Assembly: GCA_947307015.1 (NCBI GenBank)
Contig: CAMZHV010000019.1
Coordinates: forward strand, 1-45,084
DNA length: 45,084 nt
Source: an uncultured Prevotellaceae bacterium
GTDB taxonomy: Bacteria > Bacteroidota > Bacteroidia > Bacteroidales > Bacteroidaceae
Direction: 5' to 3'
Shown here: one piece after another, positions 25,145 through 32,310 of the stretch
How positions within the stretch are numbered: position 1 is the first letter of the stretch
Layout: the number at the start of each line of letters is the position of its first letter
Position numbers and translations under genes: made by a program
Notes under the pieces: generated by a model
Told to the model about the DNA's origin: nothing
What the model saw: only the letters and a program-made list of their open reading frames with translations
Databases searched by the model: none

Positions 25145-27871
25145 TTATTTTACCCTTATCTTCTTACCGTTAATAATATAGGTTCCACGGCGCAATTGGC
25201 CATTGTACACGCGCCGTCCACTAAGATCATACCAAGCGCCAGCCATCTCCCCTATCTCACGGGAGGAGTCGGGGGTGGAGCTTATGCCATCCGTCATGCT
25301 GGCAATGGCCGCTACCTCGTCAACCGTAAGGGCATAGTTGAAGATGCGAATATCGTCGACGTAAGCACGGAGCATAGGATCGGCAGTGAACTGGCTGCGT
25401 CCAATGTAGTTGAAAATGGGACGAAAGTCGGCAGGACGAATGGTGATGTCGCTGCTCGTAGCCACCTGTTGACCATTAAGATAGATGCTGACAGCATCGT
25501 TGGCAAAAGTCACGGCGACATGCTTCCAGGTTGATGTCGAGAGCTCAGAGGGCGCATCAAGCGTCTCCTCGCTGCCACCGTTCTTGATAGCTAAACGCAA
25601 CTTGTTGGAATAGCTGTTCTTGCTGGTGAGGAAAACATAGTGATCTGTGTCGAGACCGAAATCAAAGAGGCGCTGCCACGACGAGCTGGAACGCAGGTTG
25701 ACCCACATGGCAAAAGACATCTCGCGGCTGTTGGCGATGGTGGCAGGCAGCTGAAGGAAAGCATTGCTCATCAGGTTGATGGCTTGATCGAGCTTGCCAC
25801 CCGTGCTGCGCATATCACCACTGAGGGCTACGTGATTACCGTTGACGGAAGCATCCGTGAGGCTGTCGCAGTCGATGCGCATGATACAAGCGGGCTCGCT
25901 TGAAGGTGTGCAGCTAACCGTCTCGCTCGGCTCAGAGTGGTTGAGGCTCAGGTCTTGGGCAAGGATGCGATACTGGTAGTTGACGGCATCGGTGGCGGTG
26001 TTGTCGACGTATGCCGTCGCATCAACATAGCGGTTGATGACGTGCCACGTCGATCCACCATCCTCGGAGCGCTGAATAGTATAGCCACGCAGGTCGCGGT
26101 CTGACGGCGCCGTCCATTCGAGGCGTACGCTGGCAGGCTGCGCCGTGGCAGTGAGTGCCGTGGGAGCTGCGGGAGCTGTAGCATCGTAGGTAACACCCTC
26201 GGGCAGCAGTCGCCATTGCTGGTTCCACTCGCCCGTGAACTTGCCCTGGTTGACCTTACGTCCAGACACTTTCATTTGCGTCTCAGTGCCGGGCTGTGTC
26301 TGTACGTACATGGCACTCTGGCGGCTGCGGATGTAGAACCATCCGTCCTCAGCATACTCGAAGAACCATTGCTCGTTGTTACCGAAACCGCCGTTCCAAA
26401 CGATGAGATCGCCGCCGTCGGAAAGGCTCCAGTCCTTGACATCGAGCAACAGTGAGCTGTTCTTTGCATTCTCTATGCGGTAATAGTTCCAGTCGTAGGC
26501 CCAATCATCAGGCAGTGCTTTGGTCAAAGGCGTGATAACCCATTGTTGTGCTGCGTTGTTGACATGCTTCAGCTGCACCATCGACTGTCCTGCACTGGCA
26601 TTATTGCTGGCAGGAGCAAGCATATTTCCGCTCAAGCGGTTGACAATCTTATAAGTAGTAGCCTCTGTGGGCAAGGGAGGCATGATGTCGTTGCCGCCTT
26701 GGATGTTGACAAGTCCCTCGGCATTTTTCTGTCCTTGCTGGTAGCCTGTGCCGCCAGGCAGCGTCATGATGTATTCACGCGTCGGTCCCTGACCATCGTA
26801 GAAAACATCGTGATCAAGAGCCGCGAAGCGATACAAGGTCTCGTAGGCCTGTCGTTCCGATGTACCGCCAAAGCCTTGCACAGAGCCATCGGTGTGGCGG
26901 TAGACGCTGGCTGCTGTCCACTTGCTGCGGTTCTCGGCATAACCGAGTCGTGTGCCGCGGGTTGCCTTCATGAACTGACTGCGGGTATGTTCAGCAGTTC
27001 CCCACCAAATACCTTTCGTCATACCATATTCCGAGCCGACCATACATTCCATGATATTATGCAATTCGTCGCCCACGCCAACCTTACCGTCAGCTGCGAC
27101 CTTCTGGTAGAAGTCGGCGAAAGAGTCAAAGGAACCAGCGAGCTGATGGGTATTACCCTCGTCGAGATAGGCCTTGCAGTAGTTATACCATTCCCACGCA
27201 CGGTCGTTATTTAAGGTGTTGCCGCCACAGAGCTTCACGTCGGCGAAATCATTCTTATATTTCTCATCTTCCCTGAGTTTCTTGCAGATAGCCAACATAT
27301 CTGCCTTAGAGCCTTGATTCCAAGCGGTGTAGTCAGGCTCGTTGAAGGGTGACACGCTGACAACTTTGAGGTTATTGGCTTCGACGTGTGCCTTAGTGAG
27401 TGCTATCAACTCAGCCCAACGCGCGGCTTGTGTAGCGCTGCTGGAGCTACGGTACCAGGGCGTCACCTGCTCCGTTGTACCTTCCATCTGGTCGGAATTG
27501 AGGTTGATGCCAGCATTGGGCGCATACTTCTTGACGATTCTAATACGCTTGTTCAGGACTTCCTTCTGCGACTGGGTAAGCGACCCATTGAGCGCTTCGG
27601 TGTTCGTGGTCTGGAAACTAAGGCGCATAATTTCAATCATGTCAGCACCCGTGAAGAGTGAGCCGCGATGCACATTATCCTCGCTCAGCCACGCCAGGTC
27701 GAAGCCCCAAATGATGTCAGGCAGCTTCGTGCCAGGGTCATCGATCTTGAAAGGCACTGTGGTGTGAGGTACAGCGGTAGCGACGGCGTTGGTGGCGCCG
27801 GAATAGGTCTGTGCAGCGCATGTGAGGCTCATAGCCAGCGCTATCGCGGAGAGGAAAAGATGTTTAGTCAT
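25145..27871 (-). CDS. Secreted GH30-like glycoside hydrolase with ricin-type, FN3 and LamG domains and T9SS-like tail
   Basis: 908 residues. Start at MTKHLFLSAIALAMSLTCAAQ, since a strong promoter lies just upstream. The catalytic part (about 35-400) has VVSVSPFNEPDYTAWNQGS with acid/base Glu178 and an E-rich GDELHNIMECMVGSEYG segment where the nucleophile is expected. Next come a ricin/CBM13-like trefoil (~405-560, YKIVNRLSGNMLAPAS, W repeats), an FN3 module (~570-665, PTALTATAQPASVRLEWTAP) and a LamG-like sheet (~675-850, WKHVAVTFANDAVSIYLNGQ). The end, WYDLSGRRVYNGQLRRGTYI..., is a T9SS-type sorting signal. The substrate may be a beta-1,6-galactan or related plant glycan; that is inference. 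Confidence 0.82.
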   Translation of the reverse strand: MTKHLFLSAIALAMSLTCAAQTYSGATNAVATAVPHTTVPFKIDDPGTKLPDIIWGFDLAWLSEDNVHRGSLFTGADMIEIMRLSFQTTNTEALNGSLTQSQKEVLNKRIRIVKKYAPNAGINLNSDQMEGTTEQVTPWYRSSSSATQAARWAELIALTKAHVEANNLKVVSVSPFNEPDYTAWNQGSKADMLAICKKLREDEKYKNDFADVKLCGGNTLNNDRAWEWYNYCKAYLDEGNTHQLAGSFDSFADFYQKVAADGKVGVGDELHNIMECMVGSEYGMTKGIWWGTAEHTRSQFMKATRGTRLGYAENRSKWTAASVYRHTDGSVQGFGGTSERQAYETLYRFAALDHDVFYDGQGPTREYIMTLPGGTGYQQGQKNAEGLVNIQGGNDIMPPLPTEATTYKIVNRLSGNMLAPASNNASAGQSMVQLKHVNNAAQQWVITPLTKALPDDWAYDWNYYRIENAKNSSLLLDVKDWSLSDGGDLIVWNGGFGNNEQWFFEYAEDGWFYIRSRQSAMYVQTQPGTETQMKVSGRKVNQGKFTGEWNQQWRLLPEGVTYDATAPAAPTALTATAQPASVRLEWTAPSDRDLRGYTIQRSEDGGSTWHVINRYVDATAYVDNTATDAVNYQYRILAQDLSLNHSEPSETVSCTPSSEPACIMRIDCDSLTDASVNGNHVALSGDMRSTGGKLDQAINLMSNAFLQLPATIANSREMSFAMWVNLRSSSSWQRLFDFGLDTDHYVFLTSKNSYSNKLRLAIKNGGSEETLDAPSELSTSTWKHVAVTFANDAVSIYLNGQQVATSSDITIRPADFRPIFNYIGRSQFTADPMLRAYVDDIRIFNYALTVDEVAAIASMTDGISSTPDSSREIGEMAGAWYDLSGRRVYNGQLRRGTYIINGKKIRVK

Positions 27872-28446
27872 TGTCGTGCGAAAAGGTATAATGATGTTTT
27901 TGCGCGACAAAGGTAATAGGAATTTAGGAGATGACAAAGGAAATAGGCAAAAAAACACTGATTCTTTGATAGGCTGCGTATCAGATCACCTTCGTTATAG
28001 TGGAGGGCTGCCTTCTCGCGCAGCCAGGCTGGGACTGCATCGCACGTGCAATCAACTGATATCGGTCGATTGGTAGAGGACGGGAGCCCCTGTTGCTGCT
28101 GCCACCTACTGGTGCAGACTGCCTTGAAGGCCTGAATGATATCGCCAAGGCTCCACTGCATGGGCTCCAGTACAGCGATAACACCATGGAAATGATCGGG
28201 CATACATACGCACGCATGTACCACAACGTTGTTGCCATGAGTCTGTGAGCGGGCGGGTATCTGTAGCCATGCCTCCTGCACAGCCTCGCCAAGAGGGGTG
28301 AGGGCAAGGGTTCCTTTGTGGCTGAAATCGGCCACAAAACGAGAGAGCAGCTGTTCGCGGCCACTCACCACAAGGGTGATGAGATAGGTACCGCGGCCAT
28401 AGTAGTCGTGGCCTGCATTACGTGGACGATAGGGCGAAGTATTCAT
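27868..28446 (-). pseudogene. REP-associated tyrosine transposase (RAYT), 3'-degraded
   Basis: 192-residue frame starting MNTSPYRPRNAGHDYYGRGT. The N-terminal two thirds match the IS200/RAYT group: YLITLVVSGRE, then HACVCMPDHFHGVI with the HUH pair (His85, His87), and IIQAFKAVCTSRW. The expected second half (a W-Q-x-x-Y-x-D/E-H-I catalytic tyrosine segment and N-P-x-x-W end) is missing. Instead the frame runs through SSTNRPISVDC... into the promoter of the GH30-like gene. It therefore looks truncated and inactive. RAYTs move short palindromic repeats in other bacteria; the window has several such repeats, but no link is shown. Confidence 0.6.
27908..27938 (-). promoter_or_regulatory. Promoter of the GH30-like gene
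   Basis: On the minus strand, TTTG (27935-27938), 19 bases, TACCTTTG (27908-27915). It lies inside the 3' end of the degraded transposase frame, which supports that frame being non-functional there. Confidence 0.7.
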
Positions 28447-28519
28447 TGCTATTGCTTGCAAAGATAGGCTATCTACTCTCTTACTTTCTTACTTCACACG
28501 TCCGGTCGTATCACTCCAC

Positions 28520-28578
28520 ACATATAGACGTGCAGCCTCAAACATATAGACGTATCGCCGTGTCCCACTGGTGGGACA
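28520..28578. repeat. Direct repeats and palindrome beside the RAYT frame
   Basis: ACATATAGACGT occurs twice 22 bases apart (28520-28531, 28542-28553), followed by the palindrome TGTCCCAC-TG-GTGGGACA (28561-28578). Possibly REP-type ends of the transposase. No coding frame is supported in 28447-28658. Confidence 0.5.
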
Positions 28579-28639
28579 GAGTAAATCATATAACTGATTT
28601 TGGGTTCTTACTTACCTTTGGTTAGTCGACCGAAATGCC

Positions 28640-28823
28640 TGCTTCGACGGGAGGGATGTCAGCGAATCTCGGCTTCGACAGGGGGAATGTCAGCCTCGAC
28701 TGGGGGGATGTCGGATTCAACAGGGGGGATATCAGCTTCAACGGGAGGGATGTCGGATTCAACGGGAGGCACTTCAGCTTCAACGGGAGGTACTTCAGCT
28801 TCGACGGGGGGAATGTCGGATTC
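28640..28823 (-). repeat. 21-base tandem repeat encoding PPVE heptads
   Basis: Seven in-frame units of 21 bases (28677-28823), one partial unit, and one further unit out of frame down to about 28640. Units differ at third positions and at E-S-D, E-A-D and E-A-E. Such arrays change length by slippage. Confidence 0.8.
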
Positions 28824-29165
28824 GATGACTACTGAGTCAGTAGGTGCAGCGGTCTTCTCGGTGGCTGGCTTTGAGGGGATGAAGCTGTTGGAGAGGTTAA
28901 TGCCGGGGACCATGGCTTCAACGATGAGGCCGAGGATGAAGAGGGCTGCTACGGAAGCGATATTGGAGAGGACGGGCAGGAAGCGGAGGCGCCGTTGCTG
29001 ACGGGCACGCTGCTCCCAATGGTTCATGGTTTGCTGCCACTGTGCCTGTTGTCCTAACTCACGGAAGATGAGGTGGTCGAGGGCGTCGATGCGCTCTTCC
29101 TCGAGATGGAGGTTGTCATTTGCAATGCGCTCTTCCTCGCGATGGAGGTCGTCATTTGTGTTCAT
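28659..29165 (-). CDS. Single-pass membrane protein coupled to the sigma factor, candidate anti-sigma, with heptad repeat tail
   Basis: 168 residues from MNTNDDLHREEERIAND. The ATG overlaps the sigma TGA (ATGA), the arrangement expected of a sigma/anti-sigma pair. N-terminal ~60 residues are charged and contain a duplicated LH.EEERI unit; one membrane span at about 67-86 (SNIASVAALFILGLIVEAMV); then an exported tail made of seven heptads of the type ES/AD-I/V-PPVEA (115-163) ending EIR. No known anti-sigma domain is evident, so the role is inferred from position. The tail is cut short by a frameshift within the repeat: in another frame the array continues as ADIPPVEAGISVD with a stop at 28622. 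Confidence 0.6.
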   Translation of the reverse strand: MNTNDDLHREEERIANDNLHLEEERIDALDHLIFRELGQQAQWQQTMNHWEQRARQQRRLRFLPVLSNIASVAALFILGLIVEAMVPGINLSNSFIPSKPATEKTAAPTDSVVIESDIPPVEAEVPPVEAEVPPVESDIPPVEADIPPVESDIPPVEADIPPVEAEIR

Positions 29166-29800
29166 AGTGCAAGATGGAGTTTTAGGAGACGCTCGCGCAC
29201 TTGTTCGCGCAGGCGTTGCATACATTTGTATTTACTGGTTTTCAAACCTTGTTTCGATTGGTTCTCCGGACGCAGGGCGAGAATGTCGTCGAGGGAACGG
29301 TGTTCGTAGTAGAAGAGGGTCAGAATCTCACGGCAGCGCTCGGTCATCTGCAGGACGGTGTCGGAGACAACACGCTCGCGCTGTTCGTTATCGGAGAGTC
29401 CATCAGGGGTCTCTGCAAAGCGGTCGCTGTCGAGGGCTTCGAGCGTGCTGTCGCTGTCGGCCAAGTAGAGCCGCTGCTGTTTGCGCACCAGCTCCCAGTG
29501 CTTACGCTTTGCTATGGCCATGAGGAAGGTCAGCAGCGAGCTACTCATAGGCACCTTCTCGCCCTCAATCCAGCGGCATACGCGGTTGTCGACAAGCTCG
29601 ATGCGGCGTGTCTCAATCTCGCGCCAGAGGTGAATCAGTGAATCCTGAAAGATGTCATCTACGTTGGCATCGCCGACGAAGACAGCTGCTGCGTGATGCT
29701 GGAAGTAGCTCTTGCAGTCGTGATAATAGCGCTCCAGTGCAAGGTCGTTGCGTTGCTGCACGGCAATCACCATATCCCTATCTGTCCATTTGGCCATCAT
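29162..29800 (-). CDS. ECF-type RNA polymerase sigma-70 factor
   Basis: 212 residues. Region 2 at about 13-65 (NDLALERYYHDCKSYF, DANVDDIFQDSLIHLWREI) and region 4 at about 145-205 (VLQMTERCREILTLFYYEHRSLDDIL) with a helix-turn-helix, as in extracytoplasmic-function sigma factors of Bacteroidota. The linker is longer than usual (LVDNRVCRWIEGEKVPMSS... TLEALDSDRFAETPDGLSDNE). A TACTTTCG-like box lies about 40 bases upstream. It overlaps the membrane-protein gene downstream, and a PrsW protease gene precedes it by 75 bases; the three may form one signalling unit. Confidence 0.85.
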   Translation of the reverse strand: MMAKWTDRDMVIAVQQRNDLALERYYHDCKSYFQHHAAAVFVGDANVDDIFQDSLIHLWREIETRRIELVDNRVCRWIEGEKVPMSSSLLTFLMAIAKRKHWELVRKQQRLYLADSDSTLEALDSDRFAETPDGLSDNEQRERVVSDTVLQMTERCREILTLFYYEHRSLDDILALRPENQSKQGLKTSKYKCMQRLREQVRERLLKLHLAL

Positions 29801-29875
29801 ACTTTATTGATCTTTTCTGTCCCTTGATGTTTGTGATGTACGAAAGTAACCCGCGAAGTGGTTGAAAAAGTGCGT

Positions 29876-30607
29876 TCAGGCGTTGGGATTCTTGTTATAC
29901 ACGCCATGGTCGGCATCGGACAGTTCGCGGATGTGGCGCTGTCCCAACTTACGCAACTCATTGCAGAACAAGAGCAAAGCGATACCGAAGAAAGCCTCCA
30001 GCCCCTCAGATACGCTCTGCGTCATGGCGATAGCATCATAGATGCCATGAGCGAGCACAGGCGCTGCCCAAACCAACAGACGGTTGCGCCTCACATTGTG
30101 TCCGAAATGGACGAGGCTGTAATAGTAGCCCATCAGCACGGCAAAGAAGAAATGAGCAGGCACTGCCAGCAGACCGCGCACGAGACCCGTCTCCAACCAT
30201 GAGTCACCAGCAGAGAAGAGGTATTCGACATTCTCAATGGCAGCGAAACCCAATCCGATGCAGGCAGCGTAGACAATGCCGTCGAGATGTTCGTCGAAGT
30301 AAGGGTTCTTGCGCAGCAGCAGCCAAAGGAAGTAGAGCTTAGCCGTCTCCTCTGGGATGGCGGCAGCACCGAAAGAATGAAGGATGGCTTCGAAAAGATT
30401 GCTGAAGTTCGGCGGCACTAACCCCGACGCAATCAACGGAACAGAAATCAGCATGGAGGCGAAAGCCGAAACCACACCGTAGTAAAGTCCTTTGAGCAAC
30501 CAGGTCATAGGTTCGGGCTCTTCCTTGTCGCGGATAAGCATCATCACCATCAATATGGCTGCGGGTATCAGCGCTAAGGCAATGATGACAAAGCTGATTG
30601 TCTGCAT
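29876..30607 (-). CDS. PrsW-family intramembrane metalloprotease
   Basis: 243 residues with about seven hydrophobic segments. The family motifs are complete: PEETAK (Glu86, Glu87, Lys90) in the second conserved helix, AAIENVEY (Glu125), AHFFFAVLMGYYY (His152) and AHGIYD (His187, Asp191). In Bacillus subtilis PrsW cuts the anti-sigma factor RsiW inside or near the membrane. Here it precedes a sigma factor gene and a single-pass membrane protein on the same strand, so the membrane protein is a natural candidate substrate. That link is inference. Confidence 0.82.
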   Translation of the reverse strand: MQTISFVIIALALIPAAILMVMMLIRDKEEPEPMTWLLKGLYYGVVSAFASMLISVPLIASGLVPPNFSNLFEAILHSFGAAAIPEETAKLYFLWLLLRKNPYFDEHLDGIVYAACIGLGFAAIENVEYLFSAGDSWLETGLVRGLLAVPAHFFFAVLMGYYYSLVHFGHNVRRNRLLVWAAPVLAHGIYDAIAMTQSVSEGLEAFFGIALLLFCNELRKLGQRHIRELSDADHGVYNKNPNA

Positions 30608-30679
30608 CTGCTATATTCTGCTTTATAAAATATATAAGGAACGTGCACGCGCAGGGAGCACAAAACACTAAATCGAAGA

Positions 30680-30711
30680 CAAAGTAAGGAAAAATCTGTT
30701 TTTCGACCAAA
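30680..30711 (-). promoter_or_regulatory. Promoter of the PrsW gene
   Basis: On the minus strand, TTTG (30708-30711), 20 bases, TTACTTTG (30680-30687), one mismatch to TAnnTTTG. Start about 65 bases before the ATG. Confidence 0.5.
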
Positions 30712-30767
30712 TTTTCTGGCATAAACTTTCATAACCACATGCAAAATGTGTTTTTCTTGCCCGAAAA

Positions 30768-30799
30768 TTTGCAGCGAAAGGAAAAGCCTTGTATCTTTG
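30768..30799 (+). promoter_or_regulatory. Promoter of the SGNH hydrolase with long leader
   Basis: TTTG (30768-30771), 20 bases, TATCTTTG (30792-30799). Full consensus. Predicted start near 30806, so the leader would be about 300 bases. Confidence 0.65.
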
Positions 30800-30860
30800 C
30801 ATCACCGTTGAGACAAAAATGGTCACAACGACAGCTCTTTGACATCAATAAAGCAAGAAA

Positions 30861-31064
30861 ACATATAGCCGCACCGGTTAGATCGGGAGACTCATCAATA
30901 ATATTCAGAATACCGAGAACGTTTCGCTATCCAATGGCGGGCTGCGCCCTTCGGGGTAACCTCTTCACGGAGGCCGGCAGATTACAAAGGAAGTGAACAC
31001 TCAAATCATACTTACTCGGAGTTCTCATCACATCACCGGTGCGGCTTTCTTTATAGCTATATGT
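30861..31064 (+). ncRNA. Structured 5' leader of unknown class
   Basis: The leader is closed by two perfect helices: ACATATAG (30861-30868) with CTATATGT (31057-31064) and GCCGCACCGGT (30868-30878) with ACCGGTGCGGC (31035-31045). The inside contains a GC-rich region (about 30935-30980) with short hairpins. It lies between a good promoter and the SGNH hydrolase ATG at 31108. No riboswitch class known to me matches, and no coding frame is supported in 30612-31107. It could be a regulatory leader, a separate RNA or a decayed mobile repeat. Confidence 0.45.
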
Positions 31065-31107
31065 CAAACCAGAACATAACCAAAACCTATAAAAACATCG
31101 TAACACT

Positions 31108-31791
31108 ATGATTCGCAAACTCACTCTTTGCGCCCTGCTCGCCATGGTGGGACTTGGCGCCAAAGCACAAAACGACTGGGGAAATTTCGGTCGCTACGAG
31201 AAGGCTAACGCCGAGATCATGAAGCTGCCACAGAGCGCGCGCAAAGCCGTGTTCATGGGCAATTCCATCACCGACAACTGGGCCGCACGCCGTCCCGTGT
31301 TCTTCAATGAGAACGGATATGTCGGACGCGGCATAGGCGGACAGACCAGCTATCAGATGCTCCTGCGCTTCCGCGAAGATGTTGTCAAGCTACAGCCCAA
31401 GGCAGTTGTGATCAATGCCGGCACCAACGACATTGCACAGAACAACCATCCCTACGTGGAGGATCGCACCTTCGGCAATATTGTGTCGATGTGTGAGATT
31501 GCCAAGGCCAACAATATCAAGGTGATCCTGACCACCATCACGCCCTGCGCGCACTACAATTGGCGTCCTGACATTACCGATTCCACGGTGAAGATCAAGA
31601 GCATCAACAAGCGGTTGCAGGAGTACGCCAAGAAGAACGGCCTACCCTTCGTCGACTATTTCTCGGCAATGGCCGACGAGAACGGCGCCATGCGTCCCGG
31701 CCTCTCTGATGACGGTTGCCACCCCACACCCGACGGCTACGCGATCATGGAGCCCATGATCAAAGAAGCTATCCAGAAGATTGTGAAGTAA
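31108..31791 (+). CDS. Exported SGNH/GDSL-type hydrolase
   Basis: 227 residues with signal peptide MIRKLTLCALLAMVGLGAKA. SGNH blocks are complete: VFMGNSITDNW (Ser53), the glycine block GRGIGGQTS, INAGTNDIA (GTND 105-108) and SDDGCHPTPDGY with Asp202 and His205. The layout resembles the PAF-acetylhydrolase-like esterases often found in Bacteroides and Prevotella, which deacetylate glycans or lipids. Single-gene unit with a long structured leader; the substrate is unknown. Confidence 0.88.
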   Translation: MIRKLTLCALLAMVGLGAKAQNDWGNFGRYEKANAEIMKLPQSARKAVFMGNSITDNWAARRPVFFNENGYVGRGIGGQTSYQMLLRFREDVVKLQPKAVVINAGTNDIAQNNHPYVEDRTFGNIVSMCEIAKANNIKVILTTITPCAHYNWRPDITDSTVKIKSINKRLQEYAKKNGLPFVDYFSAMADENGAMRPGLSDDGCHPTPDGYAIMEPMIKEAIQKIVK

Positions 31792-32005
31792 TTCAACTTT
31801 CGCATGATATGGAAGTTCTTGAAGGGTCAAGCGTCGCAGAGCGCCGAGCGAAAGAAGTTAAAGACGACACCTATGCAGCTTGAAGAAATCAGCCTACAGA
31901 ACTATTGTCTTTAACTTCTGTGGCCAAGGCCACATCGCTCGACCTCTGGTCGCTTCATACTTGAAGAACTTCTTTAACTTCAGAAACAAGCGGAGCTTGC
32001 GAAAA
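31791..32005. repeat. Imperfect inverted repeat containing a 61-base dispersed repeat
   Basis: 31811-31871 is identical over 61 bases to 38042-38102 in reverse orientation, with weaker similarity on both sides. Within this locus the left part (GAAGTTCTTGAAGG ... AGAAGTTAAAGAC, 31812-31864) is mirrored by GTCTTTAACTTCT ... CTTGAAGAACTTC (31908-31973), so the segment could fold as a ~165-base hairpin. It follows the SGNH hydrolase and may also stop transcription. Confidence 0.7.
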
Positions 32006-32019
32006 TTAAATTCGTATAA

Positions 32020-32226
32020 TTATCTCTCCAGCAATTTGTTTAACAGTTGACTAAAAGCCTCGGCCTTCGCCTTCCGCTCATCGTCGGAGAGCGAAGGCTG
32101 TTCCATTTGCAACCATTGCGCAAACGCCTCCACAGCCTTCATCCGGGCTATTGCTCGACCCGTCTTCATCCCGCTGGCGTAGGGCGTATGCGGCAGTAAA
32201 GCTCTGTTGAAATTACCGTCACTCAT
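32020..32226 (-). CDS. Conserved-looking 68-residue protein
   Basis: Protein MSDGNFNRALLPHTPYASGM... with a helical, charged second half (EAFAQWLQMEQPSLSDDERK) and a leucine-rich end. Small proteins of this type (N-F-N-R-x-L-L-P start) occur in Bacteroidales, but no function is known to me. A TACTTTTG box (minus strand, 32246-32253) lies 20 bases upstream, next to the ppdK terminator, so it probably has its own promoter. Confidence 0.6.
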   Translation of the reverse strand: MSDGNFNRALLPHTPYASGMKTGRAIARMKAVEAFAQWLQMEQPSLSDDERKAKAEAFSQLLNKLLER

Positions 32227-32255
32227 AAAGCAATCCTTTCTTGTCCAAAAGTATT

Positions 32256-32287
32256 GAGAGCCGTTCCCGATGTGAGGAACGGCTCTC
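32256..32287 (-). terminator. Hairpin after ppdK
   Basis: GAGAGCCGTTCC (32256-32267) and GGAACGGCTCTC (32276-32287) pair perfectly over 12 bases, 24 bases after the ppdK stop. The T run that follows on the minus strand is short and interrupted. Confidence 0.65.
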
Positions 32288-32310
32288 TTTGAATCATAAA
32301 TCTCAGCGTG

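Noticed and set aside
28600..29001. S-T-G-G-x-S-A repeat protein on the plus strand
   Set aside because: Antisense reading of the PPVE tandem repeat; the minus frame has start coupling with the sigma gene and a membrane span.
28659..30607. Toxin-antitoxin or CRISPR reading of the repeat-rich region
   Set aside because: The repeats are 21-base coding units without spacers, and no toxin-like pair is seen.
30861..31064. Cobalamin or other known riboswitch
   Set aside because: I could not find the conserved boxes of any class known to me; kept only as an unassigned structured leader.
31811..31871. Insertion-sequence terminal repeats
   Set aside because: The two copies flank 6 kb of ordinary core genes with no transposase and no evident target duplications.
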